From Chalara sp. BL73 (taxonomy: Eukaryota; Ascomycota; Leotiomycetes; Helotiales), in assembly GCA_918026815.1 (NCBI GenBank), contig CAKJVC010000010.1, forward strand, positions 1,614,501 to 1,678,500: a stretch of DNA of 64,000 nt, read 5' to 3'. Below, in pieces: positions 19,706-30,602 of the stretch; positions within the stretch are counted from its first letter, which is position 1, and every line of letters starts with the position of its first letter. A program made the position numbers and the translations under genes. The notes under the pieces are model-generated. The model had not been told where the DNA came from. It saw nothing but the letters and a program-made list of their open reading frames with translations, and ran no database searches.

Positions 19706-20025
19706 GATTATTCATTGTAGGTGTTGTTATCAATCCCATGAGTTTCGGAAAGCTCGATGTTCAAAGGCTCTGACTACGGAGGCTTGATTTTTCAACGTTG
19801 AATAAATATGTTGCAGCTGCCTAAGCTGATCTCCAAGGAAAACCATTCATCGCATGATAACTCTGTTGGTCTCAGATGATAATCATCGCCAAGGTCAAGG
19901 AAGGAGTCGCGGAAAATCAAAATAGGTTCTCACGATTGGATTAGGATTTGGGATTGCATGAAAGCCTCTAACCGAAAATTGCAGAAGTTGCCGTGGAAGA
20001 GAGAGGGGTCAGTACGCAGGGCCGC
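19706..20025. other. Intergenic, GH78 to GH5 pseudogene
   Basis: 320 bp between convergent units. Nothing codes convincingly; AT-rich 3' sequence of the GH78 gene is the likely content. Confidence 0.35.
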
Positions 20026-21022
20026 CTAATCTTTGTCAGATCCCCAGGTCGTCTTGCCCCAGGCACCAAAGATAAAACCATACGGTGAGTAGTAATAGAA
20101 TTGGAGACCCCAAGGTTGGTTAGGATAGGTCGTGCCATGTTGGAACCACTGGCTTGTTTTGCATGTATCCATAAATAGACCGGATAATGTGACAACTCTC
20201 TGAGGGTTGTGTCCACCGGCTTTGTTAGTCGAATCTAGGAGATATCATTGAGCTTGTTTAAGAAAGCTGCAGCCTCAGCAGTCTCGCCTTGGGGTTCATC
20301 GGTGGCTTCAAAAATGAGTCTAGAAGGTCTACACTTGAATCTTGATCCAATCTGAAACCAGAGACGAGCAAACTTCTTTTCGATCAAGATGAGGTTTGCA
20401 CCCGGCGCGGCGGGATTGGCCCAAATCCAGGAGTTGTGGTGGACATTGAGGACTACCCACAGATCGAGGTTGAGCGCATCGTCAACGACGGTTTCGACTC
20501 TGTTCATCCAAGCCGGGGTTACGTTCCATGATAGTGATTGCGTATCGAAGTGGTCGGCCCATGTCACTATGGCGTATCTCATCAATAACACTCATTTCGA
20601 GACTTTCAACGGGTTTGACGTTCCTGGGATTGGGATACTCTTAAACCCTCTAGCCTTCGCTGTCTCAAATATGATGGGCTGAATCAGTGAATTACCCCAT
20701 GAGGTTTCATTAGGGATTGCGTCCAGGGCGTTCCCAACATTCCAACCGGGATTCAATCCTTTGATTGCAGCAGAAGTGCTCACCAGAGTAAAAGTAGCCA
20801 TACAAGCACCCGAGACTGTCGTTGACGCAGCGGCCGTGGCTGACACCTTTGAGGTAGTACTTGATGTTGCGAGAGTGGTAGAAGTCTTTGTACTATTTCT
20901 TATTGTAGTTCTCAAAGTGGTAGTTCTCAAGGTGGTCGTCGTTCTCGAACTCCAAGATGTCCGCGTCGTAGCTGATTGTGTTCTGGATGAGGAAGCGCTT
21001 GAACTTACGGCTTGCTGGCACT
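20026..21022 (-). pseudogene. GH5 endoglucanase pseudogene with Ser/Thr-rich linker
   Basis: Minus-strand translation begins in C-Q-Q-A followed by about 50 Ser/Thr/Arg residues, typical of the linker after a fungal CBM1. Then comes G-W-N-V-G-N-A-L-D-A, E-T-S-W-G-N and, after a gap, V-T-W-A-D-H-F. The C-terminus is W-F-Q-H-G-T-T-Y-P-N-Q and G-A-W-G-K-T-T-W-G-S-D-K-D before TAG at 20026-20028. Lesions: the intron donor at about 20638 reads GAACGT instead of a GT donor. The conserved Arg of R-I-P-V has become Pro. The acid/base motif N-E-P reads D-E-P. One base is missing at about 20236-20240, shifting the frame at N-D-I. No signal peptide or complete CBM was found upstream, so the 5' end is lost. 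The ancestral enzyme would have been a secreted cellulase-type hydrolase. Confidence 0.8.
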
Positions 21023-22333
21023 AAAAGCTCCCTGCACGAAGTCATTTAATTAATCATGACAGGATTTTACACCGTACATCCGGTTACAAATAAACATTTC
21101 CATCCATTCTTACAACTAGTACAAGCCGTCCGTGGGTTTCCTATACCTACATGCTGTTAGCGGGCAAGTATTGCCAGTTTCACATAGTGTACATTGTCCC
21201 CAAGGTCAAATAACCGCTTGAGAAAAAGCTTGGTGCACGTCGAGTAACGTGAAACTCAAAAGAGTTCTTTTACGAATCTTGAATAACAGAAGGTCGAACA
21301 GTAATCAGGAGCAAACAAACAAAGAAATGAGCGAGAACTTTTCGTATTTGTAGTCAATCTCCCCTCTGTAGCATCCTTCAATCGCAGCCATATTCGCACC
21401 TGAAGTTCTCCATCTCGCCTTACTCGTAGGCGAAATATATTAGGGAGCATTCTAGATCAAGGGTACCGTTATATTACAATCTATCATGTGCTTCCCTAAG
21501 TAGAAGCTGCAGCAGAATTAGTGACTTAAGGGCTGTTTCCCACCATTTGAGTTGCCTACGAGTATCAGAGAAAGAAGAAACTTCCGTAAAGGTGCAAGCA
21601 CAATAAATGCAGGTTTGCAGGCCCGGAGCGAAAGCTCATCCGAAGGCGAGAACACAGCCTGAAGACTCGAAGGTAAGATGTGCGCTTTCAATTTGTATTT
21701 GGATGTTAGATGATTCACATCGTGTTCAATATCCTTGTAACTCAAATACGTAGGAGTTTTGAGGATGGTCAATCCTGACAAGTGCAAGTTTAAGGGCTCA
21801 TTCTTGCGTCGTGATGCGTCACGTGAAACCCTGTAGCAAAAGCAGAATGGAAGCAGCCTTCACTGTAATCAATATCCATCGCATCTTAGTAATATGAGCC
21901 TCCCTCCGTTGTCCACCACGTCGTGAAGAGGCGAGTAGGTTGCCAGAGTCAACTCCAGCGAAGGTGCGACTGCCGCGACCATTTTCGGGTGCAACTAGGT
22001 CGTTCGAAGGTTCTAAGGTGATTTCTGGACCGTAAAAAACATCCCAACGCGTATTTGATGCATTCTGAAGCAACTGCTTATTTAAAGTGGTGATTTAATA
22101 GCAATTTGTAAGTGGCCTTTTTTAGGTAAGGTGGAATTTAAGCCGGGGTGGGATTTAGGGCGGGATATTGTCTGGAGAATTTCTAATCAACTTTTGCAGC
22201 TGAGGTCTCGATCCCCAAGCATTCGGACCACCCCAATTGCCTTCATTTCCACAGATAAGACTGTGCTCGACTTTCAATCGCTCATAACTGCTCCAGACAA
22301 ATCGTCCTTCGTCGTAGGCGCAATTACGCGGTG
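21023..22333. other. Gene-poor stretch
   Basis: About 1.3 kb with only short unrelated open frames. I saw no protein motif, no transposon end with a duplication and no RNA gene. Confidence 0.35.
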
Positions 22334-23970
22334 ATGTCTCAACGTAAGAAGGGAGAGGTACCAGAGCTACCATTCGAGACGGCCAGAGAGAGTGATCTTT
22401 ACTGGTATGTCCTCATCAACTCATCGCAGCCGGTCAAGTAATGGAGATAACGCCTGAATTAGATACTATATACCTTCATTTTCGCCGTGCTTCGCAACAG
22501 ACCATGCACCCCAATCCTCATACGATACGACATTATCTGCCTTCGCCCAACTTGCGACTCTGCATTCGAACACACGACGTGCGTTGATATCCCTCATTGA
22601 TCGGACGGATCAGTATATTCTCGCTGAGGTTGCCCTTGATCGTCAATGATCTCACTTAAGATGACCAGTTTGAGGATCTACCTTTCGTTACGAGCCGTCT
22701 ATCCTGAAGATTCTATACTGCGATACCGATTTGTACCAGAGCAGCCTTCAACATCGGAAGCCTATGTGTTATGGATAATAATCTAAGAGACGGACTAAGA
22801 GATATCGAAATAGGTTTCTTGGGTGATATGATAATTACTATCATGGCTCATTTTGAAATGGGTAGAGTCAAGGGTGAGCACAGATGAAGCGTGAAGATGG
22901 TCAGAGGCCATGGACTTTCCGTGGAAGGAAGGAGCACTCTGCGCGAACGGTGGCTCGAGGTTGGGAACGACAAGGCGTAGCGACAACAAGGTTCAAAAGA
23001 CGGAGCGGAGGCACAACGCAACCAGAATAGCGGACCTCAACCAGATTTAGATCCGAAGTCAAAGTCCAAGGAACATATCTCCGCCACCAAGACCGCGGGA
23101 CCCGAAATCGCGGGGCAGTTTGAGTCGCTTGACAACCCTTCATCCCCTCCTGAACCCAAACCAGCGGTAGACGCTCCGGCCAAAGCTCAAGCTGAACCCG
23201 CGCTTGAATTGCCACCGCTTTTAGCAACGCAGAGACTGTGATGAATTTTCCACAGCATTCAACTTGGAAAACCGGAAAACTCTCTCCTTCCTAACCCCAG
23301 CGTCAGGCACCTCGGCGGCGCCTGCCCACGGGCAGGACCCGTCTCCGATAGGAAGCACGCGAGATGATCAGCGCTCAGCCAATTCCAACCAGAGTTTAAG
23401 AGCATCTACAGCAGACTTGCAGGAGATCACGCTATCCGAAAACCTCAAAGAGATGTTTTCGCGTGCCAGCAACATCATCCGAGAAAATATCGAGGTTGGT
23501 GGGACAATGTTTCTAGATGCCAGTATCGGTACGTTTGGAGGACACTGTAACAAAAAGAGGGCAGCAGAAGGGATTGCAATATAACAGGTAAGAACACGCG
23601 ACTGGCGATGTAATTGCAATAGTAATGTATTGATATCAAAAATATGCTTGTAAGTCTGGAAAGAAAACTCAAACTTGCCCTCCTCCAGAAGACCCTAGCT
23701 TTTCCTTATATCCTTCAACCGTGCTGTATCCTTACTTACGGAGCCACCGAGCTCTAGAGGTCGGCATCCCCGAAAAGCATTCTATTAGTCGGAGCCCACG
23801 ATAGTCTGGACTATACGTTCCTATAGTGGCTGTAAGCCTTCGGCTGGCTGTGGGCTATTCTGATGGTTCGCTTACAGCATGTAATCCCTAACCGACCTGG
23901 GCTGTTACAGACACACAGGCGGGCCCCATAACGGGCTAGGTCGGTCGGAGTTAATAGGGGGAAGAAGTCA
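22334..23970 (+). pseudogene. Fungal hybrid histidine kinase, N-terminal GAF region, decayed
   Basis: A start ATG at 22334 gives M-S-Q-R-K-K-G-E. Scattered frames then show the conserved N-terminus of fungal hybrid sensor kinases. About 22528-22640 reads L-S-A-F-A-Q-L-A-T-L and R-R-A-L-I-S-L-I-D-R and Q-Y-I-L-A-E. About 22690-22980 reads F-N-I-G-S-L-C-V-M-D and L-R-E-W-W-L-E. About 23450-23545 reads M-F-S-R-A-S-N-I-I-R-E and D-A-S-I-G-T-F-G-G. In-frame TGA codons stand where the family has Arg (after S-R-L-S and after G-E-H-R), consistent with CGA-to-TGA changes. A solo LTR with a GACAC duplication interrupts the gene at 23546. No histidine-kinase or receiver domain remains. The full protein would have been a cytosolic two-component sensor. 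Confidence 0.75.
23546..23909 (-). repeat. Solo LTR, family L4, with perfect 5-bp TSD (GACAC)
   Basis: 364 bp, TGTAACAAAAAGAGGG...GGGCTGTTACA, flanked by GACAC at 23541-23545 and 23910-23914. It is the best-preserved minus-strand copy of the family and is inserted in the histidine-kinase pseudogene. Confidence 0.92.
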
Positions 23971-24064
23971 AGAGTCCAGTTGATTGTAAGCCTATTGCAT
24001 AGGTTGATTTGATTTTTAACGATCGAGGATGGACAATGTTCGCCCGTTGCGAGACATGGTAGCA

Positions 24065-25461
24065 CTAGGTCGCTGTACTCTCAGTGCCGCGGCTCTTTTC
24101 CCAACTCCCAGCTGTCCTGCTTCCCAGACCTCTTCTTAGTATCCATTCCTTGCTTGTGACAGCCTCTTCCAAATCCCCATCTTTCCGCATCCTTGCCTTG
24201 CGCAAAGCTTCTTCTACCATCGAAGCACTCTTTAGCGGTCTCAAGATGACTTCGTCTTCCGGTCTTGCAAAGTACACCAGACTATACCGAGTAATGGAAG
24301 CTTGCTCCTCAGGAGGCGACACGACACGATGGATGTTGCTCCTTAGGACACCCGCCGTGAACTTCACGAGGGCGTCGCCTAAATTAATAATGGCATGCCC
24401 TGGCAGCGGGCGGACGTATGCCCATTCTCCATCGTGCTTCTGCTCTCGATGCTGTTGCGGTCCGTCCGCGACATCCGGTCTCACAGCTCTGATGCCCAGT
24501 GGTAACTGTACCTGGAGCCCTCCTACTCGGTTGAAAAGTATCGTCACACTTCCAAAGTCTGTATGTTCCCCTAGGGAAACAATTCGATCATCAATCGGTT
24601 GCGGGGGGGCGCGAATAAAGCGTACTTGGTCGCCGGAAATCGCGGATAAGCGGTGCAGAGAGCCCAGTGAGTTTGATGGTAGACCAAGCCGTGAGGCCAG
24701 GATGGACAGGATGAGAGAGACCAGGGAGTGGGACTGGTGTATGAACGAGGAGAGGAGTGGCCGGTGCGGTGCTAGGACTGGTGGGGCTGGAAGGGGCGAG
24801 GATTGCGCGAGGATGTCGTCTTTTGAGATCTGAACTTGTTAAGAGGTGCATAGAAAATTGCGGTAGAAAATATAAGGGGGCGTACATTGTAGAACTCATT
24901 TCTGTCTGGCGTACCGCTAAAATAAAGGGTGTCAAGACAACTGTTGAACGAAAGCAGGGAGGAAACTCACTTCCTATCTGTAAAGCCGGATCCGTATCCC
25001 TTATACCTAGTTGCAGCTTAGGCAAGCTTTATTGAAGATAAATGTCGCAATAATGGGGATGCTTCTCACCCGAAATAGCTTCCTTTATCCTTCAAATCAT
25101 ATCGTTGTTTCTCTTCAACCGGTAGCTTAAAAAATTCCTCCTGGACTTGAAAGAGCCTATCTACATCTTGTAGCAAGGCTAAGCCATCAATAGTATGCTT
25201 TTTAGGATCGTCTTTGTCTGTTCCGTCTGTCAAATCACCGGAGTGAATAGTCCGCAGGTCCATGTAAAAAAATCCAAGATCGCGACTAGCTTGCCACAAT
25301 TTTTCTTCTTCTGCATCCTGTGCTTCTAGGAGCTTTTGAAGTGATATTCGAAGGAGCGGTGCTGTCGACACGCTATCTGGAAAAGGTGGAATATCAGGGA
25401 ATGAGATCTGAAGTGGCTCATCAGCAGCCTCTGTGCTTGAAGCTAGGGTTTCGAAAGGCAT
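24065..25461 (-). CDS. 2-oxoglutarate/Fe(II)-dependent oxygenase, isopenicillin-N-synthase-like
   Basis: Four exons on the minus strand (25461-25070, 25006-24971, 24916-24886, 24829-24065), all in matching phases, give 407 residues. The N-terminal DIOX_N part has F-P-D-I-P-P-F and R-D-L-G-F-F-Y. The double-stranded beta-helix holds the iron triad His242-x-Asp244 (G-E-H-T-D-F-G-S-V-T) and His320 (S-N-I-H-R-V-V). The 2-oxoglutarate-binding R-x-S is at Arg334/Ser336 (T-R-Y-S-L-V-Y-F). The family hydroxylates or desaturates small molecules, often in secondary metabolism; the substrate is unknown. It stands alone and starts 889 bp from the divergent serine dehydratase start. Confidence 0.85.
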
Positions 25462-26349
25462 TGTGGCAAATAATGGCGTGGAGAGTGCTGTGCATGAAGG
25501 GCATCAAACAAGAAGCGTCAAACCACCTGATGTAGATTGACTGAAGTATATATACTGCAAACTGAGCTAACGTTGCGAAGACGTGCCGAGGTCCCGAAAG
25601 GTGCGGCAGGTGGGTGGCGTCTGCTAGAAATAATGTACTTTTTCTGTCTGTGCGGTCTGTCAGCAGCCTTACCTATTAGGGGAAGAATAACTGTGAAACT
25701 GGAAGATGATTCGCTACAAGTTCCCCCTCCCCCAAAATTCCCGCCCCCACCAATACCCCACCAATGCAGTTAATCTACTCCACTTTTCAACCATGGCTAG
25801 AGCCGACAAATCTGTAGCTATCAGCGAAGGAGTTGCTGCAATTGAAAGAGGAGAGTTTACAGGTTATAGAAAGCAGCCTTAAAGTATAGGTGCGACCGTA
25901 CGTCGATTTCTAAGCGTATTCCCGGTCTCACGACGCGCGCAAGGGGAGGGCGATGGCTGAACACCTGTATACCTACCACGTAGCAAAAGGCGTAGTAGCT
26001 ATTGACTACGCTCTCGCTGGTGTGGTTCTGGTACTCGTTGATTCATTGTTCTAAGCTACGGTATCGCGAGGTTGTAGGTCCCAGTTGGCTGGGCTCTGAC
26101 ACGAGTCATTACCCACTACGTCTGGTGCTCCATGGCTAGGATCGGCTCTGATTCGCCAAAGACTGTGCGTTACTTTTACCGACCTTATCCGACTATAGGC
26201 TAACATTATGACCCAACAGAATATCATGTCCTTTACACGTTTTCCGAATCACTAACGTTCCGAGTTTTCTGTTTCAGGAGTTTCAATCATATCTACCCTT
26301 TCTATACTCCCAACGTCCATGTTTATTCAAGGGAGGTGACGGAGTCAAT
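25462..26349. promoter_or_regulatory. Divergent upstream region of the oxygenase and serine dehydratase genes
   Basis: 888 bp between two head-to-head starts. It contains an L5 LTR fragment (25966-26165) that may have displaced older promoter sequence. Purine/pyrimidine-rich runs (ccccctcccccaaaattcccgcccccacc, about 25725-25755) sit within it. No specific operator was recognised. Confidence 0.4.
25966..26165 (+). repeat. Solo LTR remnant, family L5
   Basis: It begins TGTATACCTACCACGTAGC and contains 'aaaaggcgtagtagct', 'gtggttctggtactcgttgattcattgtt' and 'gcgaggttgtaggtcc', matching the copy at 30021. The right end is blurred, so the end coordinate is approximate and no duplication was found. 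Confidence 0.6.
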
Positions 26350-27478
26350 ATGGGATCCATCGCAAAGCTTCCGACCAGACCTTGGGTCCATACGCCATGC
26401 ATCAAATCAGCACCACTCTCCCAAGAAGCAGGATGGTACATCCCCTTTCCCTCCCTTCCCTCAATTGCCCCCTCTTGCTAACCTCCTACTTAGCAACATC
26501 TACCTCAAACTAGAATACCTTCAACCCTCTGGCTCCTTCAAATCTCGTGGCATCGGCCATCTCATGGCCAGCGCCATCGCCTCTCACGGCCCTGACAAGC
26601 CCATCCACTTCTACTGCTCCTCCGGCGGCAACGCCGGCCTCGCCTGCGCAACCGCAGCAGTTGCGCTCCAACGCCCCGCAACAATCGTCGTACCCTTGTC
26701 TACCTCTGCCATGGTGATCGAGAAGCTCAAAACGCTAAGTGCGGATGTGGTACAGAAAGGATTACATTGGAGTGAAGCGGATACATATATGAAAAAGGAG
26801 CTATTAGGGAAGGATAGAGATGGGGTTTATGTTCCGCCGTTTGATCATGTGGACATTTGGGAGGGGAATGAGAGTTTGATTGATGAGGTGGAAGAGCAGA
26901 TGGCCGAGAGGGGGGGTTATGATGCTGTGGTTTGTAGTGTGGGTGGTGGGGGCCTTTTTTCTGGGCTCATGCAGGGCTTGGAGAGACATGGCAGGTTACA
27001 AGGTAGACAGAGGGACGCAGTTAAGGTTTTGGCAATGGAGACCGAAGGTGCGGATTCCTTAGCGCATAGCTTAAAGAAGACGCATTTAGCGAGCTTACCG
27101 GCTATTACGAGTATTGCAACATCCCTGGGTGCCACGCAAGTGGCACGCAGGGCGTTTGAGTTGGCTCAGAGGCCGGAGGTTACCAGCTGTGTTCTTGGTG
27201 ATGCTGAGGCGGCTGTGGGATCTGTGACTTTTGCAGATGATGAGAGCATACTTGTCGAAGCTGCGTGTGGTGTTAGCATCGCAGCTGCTTATAACAATAC
27301 CCTCCGCACAGCCCTCTTCCCCAAGCTCTCAGATGCTGAATTCAAAGACCTCAACATCGTCATCGTGGTCTGCGGGGGCTCGAATGTCACTCTACAGATC
27401 ATAGAAGGATACCGAGAGAAATATGGGCAGAACGAAGAAGTTTTGGAGAAGTTCCATGCTAGGAGGAGAGAAGCATAA
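26350..27478 (+). CDS. L-serine/L-threonine dehydratase (serine ammonia-lyase), PLP-dependent
   Basis: Two exons, 26350-26435 and 26494-27478, with a 58-nt phase-2 intron ending ttgctaacctcctacttag, give 356 residues. The spliced start (M-G-S-I-A-K-L-P-T-R-P-W-V-H-T-P) matches the family, whereas a longer unspliced frame needs a GTG start. The cofactor lysine is Lys45 in P-S-G-S-F-K-S-R-G. The phosphate-binding loop is S-S-G-G-N-A-G-L-A and a Gly-rich V-G-G-G-G-L loop follows near residue 180. The enzyme deaminates serine or threonine to pyruvate or 2-oxobutyrate and ammonia in amino-acid catabolism. It lies in the cytosol or mitochondrion; no clear targeting peptide is seen. A solo LTR begins 52 bp after its stop and may have altered its 3' end. 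Confidence 0.9.
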
Positions 27479-27530
27479 GGCAAGTGAAAGGTTGTGAAGC
27501 TGGTAGAGGAAGAGTCCAGGTCTCCATTGT

Positions 27531-27861
27531 TGTAACAGCTAGGGTCGGTTAGGGACGGTTACAAGCTATAAGCGACCCATCAGGGTAACGAAAGCTAGCC
27601 GGCGGCCAGCCGGAGGCTTACAGCCACTATAAAGGCGTATATTCGGGGATACCGAACCCTAAAGCTCGGTGACTCCGTAAATCAAGGATACAGCACAGTG
27701 AAGGAATATAAGGAAAAGCTAGAGTTCTCCGGAGAAGGGCAAGCTTTCCCGGAGATTCATAAACCTACTGTCGAGATATTAATACAACGACTATTACACC
27801 TTTAGTCACGTGTGTTTACTTACTATATTGAAATCCCTCCTGCTGCCCTCTTTTTGTTACA
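27531..27861 (+). repeat. Solo LTR, family L4, near-perfect TSD (ATTGT/GTTGT)
   Basis: 331 bp from TGTAACAGCTAGGG to TTTTTGTTACA. The flanks match in four of five bases. TATA-like aatataaggaaaagc is at about 27705-27719, which fixes the orientation. Confidence 0.85.
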
Positions 27862-28013
27862 GTTGTTCTGTATGACAAGCAGCATTCCGCACCAGAGGAT
27901 GCTACTTGTGGAAAGGAGGTGAAGTGGTCTGCTAAATTACATTATAAATAGAATAGCTATTAAGAGCACTATCCCTCCCCCTCTCCTTAAATAGTTGTGC
28001 CCAGAGTATTTAG

Positions 28014-28283
28014 CTAGCGCTGGTTAGTAATGCTGGCAATGTGCTGCCCAGGCAAAAGATATGCACCCAGGTCAATCACATCAACCGCTGTATTCAGATC
28101 CCCAGAATACCCATTCATACTTCCTGGGATTTGAAGGCATTCTCGAGTAGTTCCTCGGAAAAGCATAGCCTTATCTAAGGGCCCCGCGACGTCGCAGAGT
28201 GTCCCCATCTCGTGCGATTTCTTCAACAAGGTCACTCTTCGTCTGCTCAGCCGCTGAATTCTTCGCTTGAGGACGTTGGCCAT
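28014..28283 (-). pseudogene. MADS-box-like small gene fragment
   Basis: From the ATG at 28283 the minus strand reads a basic segment K-R-R-I-Q-R-L-S-R-R-R-V-T-L-L-K-K followed by S-H-E-M-G-T-L-C-D-V. This resembles the start of a MADS/SRF DNA-binding domain (R-R-x-T-L-x-K-K-A-x-E-L-x-x-L-C-D). After C-D-V the sequence no longer follows the family (the hydrophobic V-A-L-I strand is missing), so the frame is probably broken. It lies among solo LTRs. It could be a truncated regulatory gene carried or damaged by transposons; there is no evidence of expression. Confidence 0.35.
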
Positions 28284-28392
28284 CCGAAGGGGTTTGAGGT
28301 GAATGCGACCGCATTTTCTATTTATAAATATTTTGAGGGGATAGTTCACTTACCTTTAATGTCATAGACCTCAAAATTAGAAAAGCGTGAAA

Positions 28393-28505
28393 GACAATCA
28401 ATTGTTATAACGAAGAGAACAAGCTACAGATAAAAGAAAGGAAGGAAAGCAGTGCTCTATATACGGGAGACACAGTGTAAGCGAGATAGGGCCAGGGCCG
28501 TGGCA
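28393..28505 (-). repeat. Truncated L1 LTR
   Basis: It matches only the promoter-side half of L1: 'tcaattgttataacgaagagaacaagc', 'ggaaagcagtgctctatata' and the end 'gggccagggccgtggca'. The other half is missing. Confidence 0.7.
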
Positions 28506-28617
28506 GCAATAAGGCAGACCTTGCGTACAGCACAAGCTTCCCTTGGCATGAAAAACTTTGTATATAGACCACGTAGCATACAACCTTACAATACACACCT
28601 GTAGTTCCTACGCTTCC

Positions 28618-28812
28618 TGTCACGGGGAATGCGAGCAGCCGAGTCTCGCTTAGCATTCCTTATGTAGCTAGGTGCGCTTGGCGCGCGTTCTAGCTGTACG
28701 GCACCTGAGCGTTCCCTTCTTTTTGTATTCTACAAGCGTGTATTCTACAACAGTATTATATCACTTCGCTCACCCGCTGGACTATTCTATAGTTCTGATT
28801 TACTCCGTGACA
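28618..28812. repeat. Solo LTR, family L7, with perfect 5-bp TSD (CTTCC)
   Basis: 195 bp, TGTCACGGGGAATGCG...TACTCCGTGACA. CTTCC flanks both sides (28613-28617 and 28813-28817). The ends resemble L2 (TGTCACG...CGTGACA) but the body is unrelated to the other families. It is the only copy in the window. Confidence 0.88.
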
Positions 28813-28978
28813 CTTCCGCACCCTACCATTTCAACAGGAATGAATGTATAGAAATTAGTCGAAAGAAAGAATGGCGTACGAAGTTCAATAATAGTTTAGT
28901 TGAAGGAGGTGATGTAGAACAATGAATAAGGCCATAGATTTTGTAGAGTGTCTGTATAGAAATTTGATGTTGATTCAC

Positions 28979-29415
28979 CGTAACAGCCAGGATCCGTCAA
29001 ACTAGTTCAAGACCCCGGATATGGAATAAGTTTCCTTACGAACGGAATTAAGGTTTTCAGCTGCAGTACCTTCAGGGCCGCAAACGGCGTACCCAGCCCA
29101 TGGCTAGCCACAGGCTTGCAGCTACAGCAGCTACAGGCTTGCATCCAATACGAAAGCGTATGACCTAGACTTCTGGGTTGCAAACAGCGAAACCAGCCTG
29201 TGACACTGTAGGACACCGTCGAGGGGCGAAGAATACAAAAGAAAGCTAGAACTCCTAGGAGAAGGGCAAGCTTGAGTCTTTCATAGATTCATAGACCTAT
29301 ATTTCGTATCAATACAACACTATTACTTTTGCATTTGCCAGTCACGTGTTCTATATAACATATATGTCCTTACCTGCTATATTGCAATCCCTCCTGCTGC
29401 CCTCTATTTGTTACA
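28979..29415 (+). repeat. Solo LTR, family L4 long form, near-perfect TSD (TTCAC/TTTAC)
   Basis: 437 bp from CGTAACAGCCAGGATCC (first base mutated from T) to CTATTTGTTACA. Flanks match at four of five positions. It carries the 'cagctgcagtacc' block and 'cgtatgacctag' segment also seen in the minus-strand copy at 1019-1488, defining a longer L4 subfamily. Confidence 0.8.
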
Positions 29416-30020
29416 TTTACATAGGTGAACGTAGGGTCCCCTGTTAGCGCAGTATCAGAACTTTTGAGCCAGAGCTTCGTACTGTACGAAGTAATACTTT
29501 GTATAGGGCAAAAATAACCTCCATTTCATGTCCGTGCACGTAGTCGAAATTTCCAGAAACAACAAGCTCATAGCGGATCATTTCGTACAGTTATCACAAA
29601 TCCCTTCCTTTTAGGAAAAGTCCGCTCTGGAGAGCACAGACATGAAATGGGGGTTATTTTAGTCCTGTACGAAGCGAATACACGGAAGCGAGTCTGACGT
29701 GGTACCGAGACATAAAATTAATTAAACATGGGGCAGTGCATAGCCAAGTTCGCACTGGTTTCGAAGCGACCTCAAGGCGAATGATATTAAAAAAGGGGCG
29801 GGGCGGGAATAAGCGAATACGCGGAAACTCAATGAGCTATGGGAGATCACAAGCAGGGATTTTGGCCCACACCTTAGAGAAATCCCTATTTTCTTCAAAT
29901 TGAACCCACGCTCAATGAGCATCTAGTGTTTAGAAGAAGACCACTATCTGAAAGGATTACAAGTGCCCCACCCGTAATCTGTAGATATTTGAGCGCTGCA
30001 CGTGCCACAATCAGTGTTAT
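29416..30020. other. Intergenic, no gene seen
   Basis: About 600 bp between LTRs. Only short chance frames. An imperfect inverted pair, 'aaaataacctccatttcatgtc' (about 29510-29531) and 'gacatgaaatgggggttatttt' (about 29638-29659), suggests a decayed element about 150 bp long. Confidence 0.4.
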
Positions 30021-30203
30021 TGTCGGAATACCTACCACGTAGCAAAAGGCGTAGTAGCTACGACTACGCTCTTGTCGGTGCGGTTCTGGTACTCGTTGAT
30101 TCATTGTTCTAGGCTACGGTATAGCGAGGTTGTAGGTCCTGAAAGGACCTATAACTCACACGATCTGGTGGTTCACGTGGTTCTATTTACATGTGTTCAG
30201 ACA
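30021..30203 (+). repeat. Solo LTR, family L5
   Basis: 183 bp, TGTCGGAATACCTACCACGTAGC...GTTCAGACA. No matching duplication (GTTAT/GAAAC). An L6 LTR starts 20 bp further right. Confidence 0.7.
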
Positions 30204-30223
30204 GAAACTAAGCCTTATAATAT

Positions 30224-30417
30224 TGTTGGTATCACGGGCTTACCTTCCACGGGGCAAAAGGCGTAGCTCTACTTTGTAGGCCACGTTCTTGCTCTTGATG
30301 GATATGGTAATAATTGTTGTTGTATTAGGTTCTACTCTAGATTCTACAAAATGGGGGTTGTGCGGACCACGTGACCCGGTGGGTCGTATGTGGATCCGTA
30401 AACCCCTACTTCCTACA
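30224..30417 (+). repeat. Solo LTR, family L6, with perfect 5-bp TSD (AATAT)
   Basis: 194 bp, TGTTGGTATCACGG...CCCTACTTCCTACA, flanked by AATAT at 30219-30223 and 30418-30422. It is nearly identical to the inverted copy at 58708-58891 apart from a 10-bp gap and a few substitutions, so it is probably a recent insertion. It shares 'cacggggcaaaaggcgtag' with family L5. Confidence 0.92.
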
Positions 30418-30602
30418 AATATTTCTATTATTAAAATTATAATAAGAATAATAACAAAATCTAGGACCTTAATTACTTTTATTTTAATGAGTGCTTAATC
30501 TTAAGATATTGCCTTCGAGAGAACGTCTTATATTATAGTATATTGATAAAAACCGGGGTTAAAATTGTTTTTTAATATTATTCCCAAAACATTTTATGAA
30601 AA

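Noticed and set aside
26336..26494. Unspliced GTG-initiated start of the serine dehydratase
   Set aside because: Splicing 26436-26493 gives the family's conserved N-terminus from ATG 26350 with canonical intron signals.
29895..30104. Shared peptide (Y-Y-A-F-C-Y-x-V-G-I-P-T) at 29895-30104 and 63127-63213 as a gene family
   Set aside because: It is translated from the L5 LTR repeat in both places, not from a gene.
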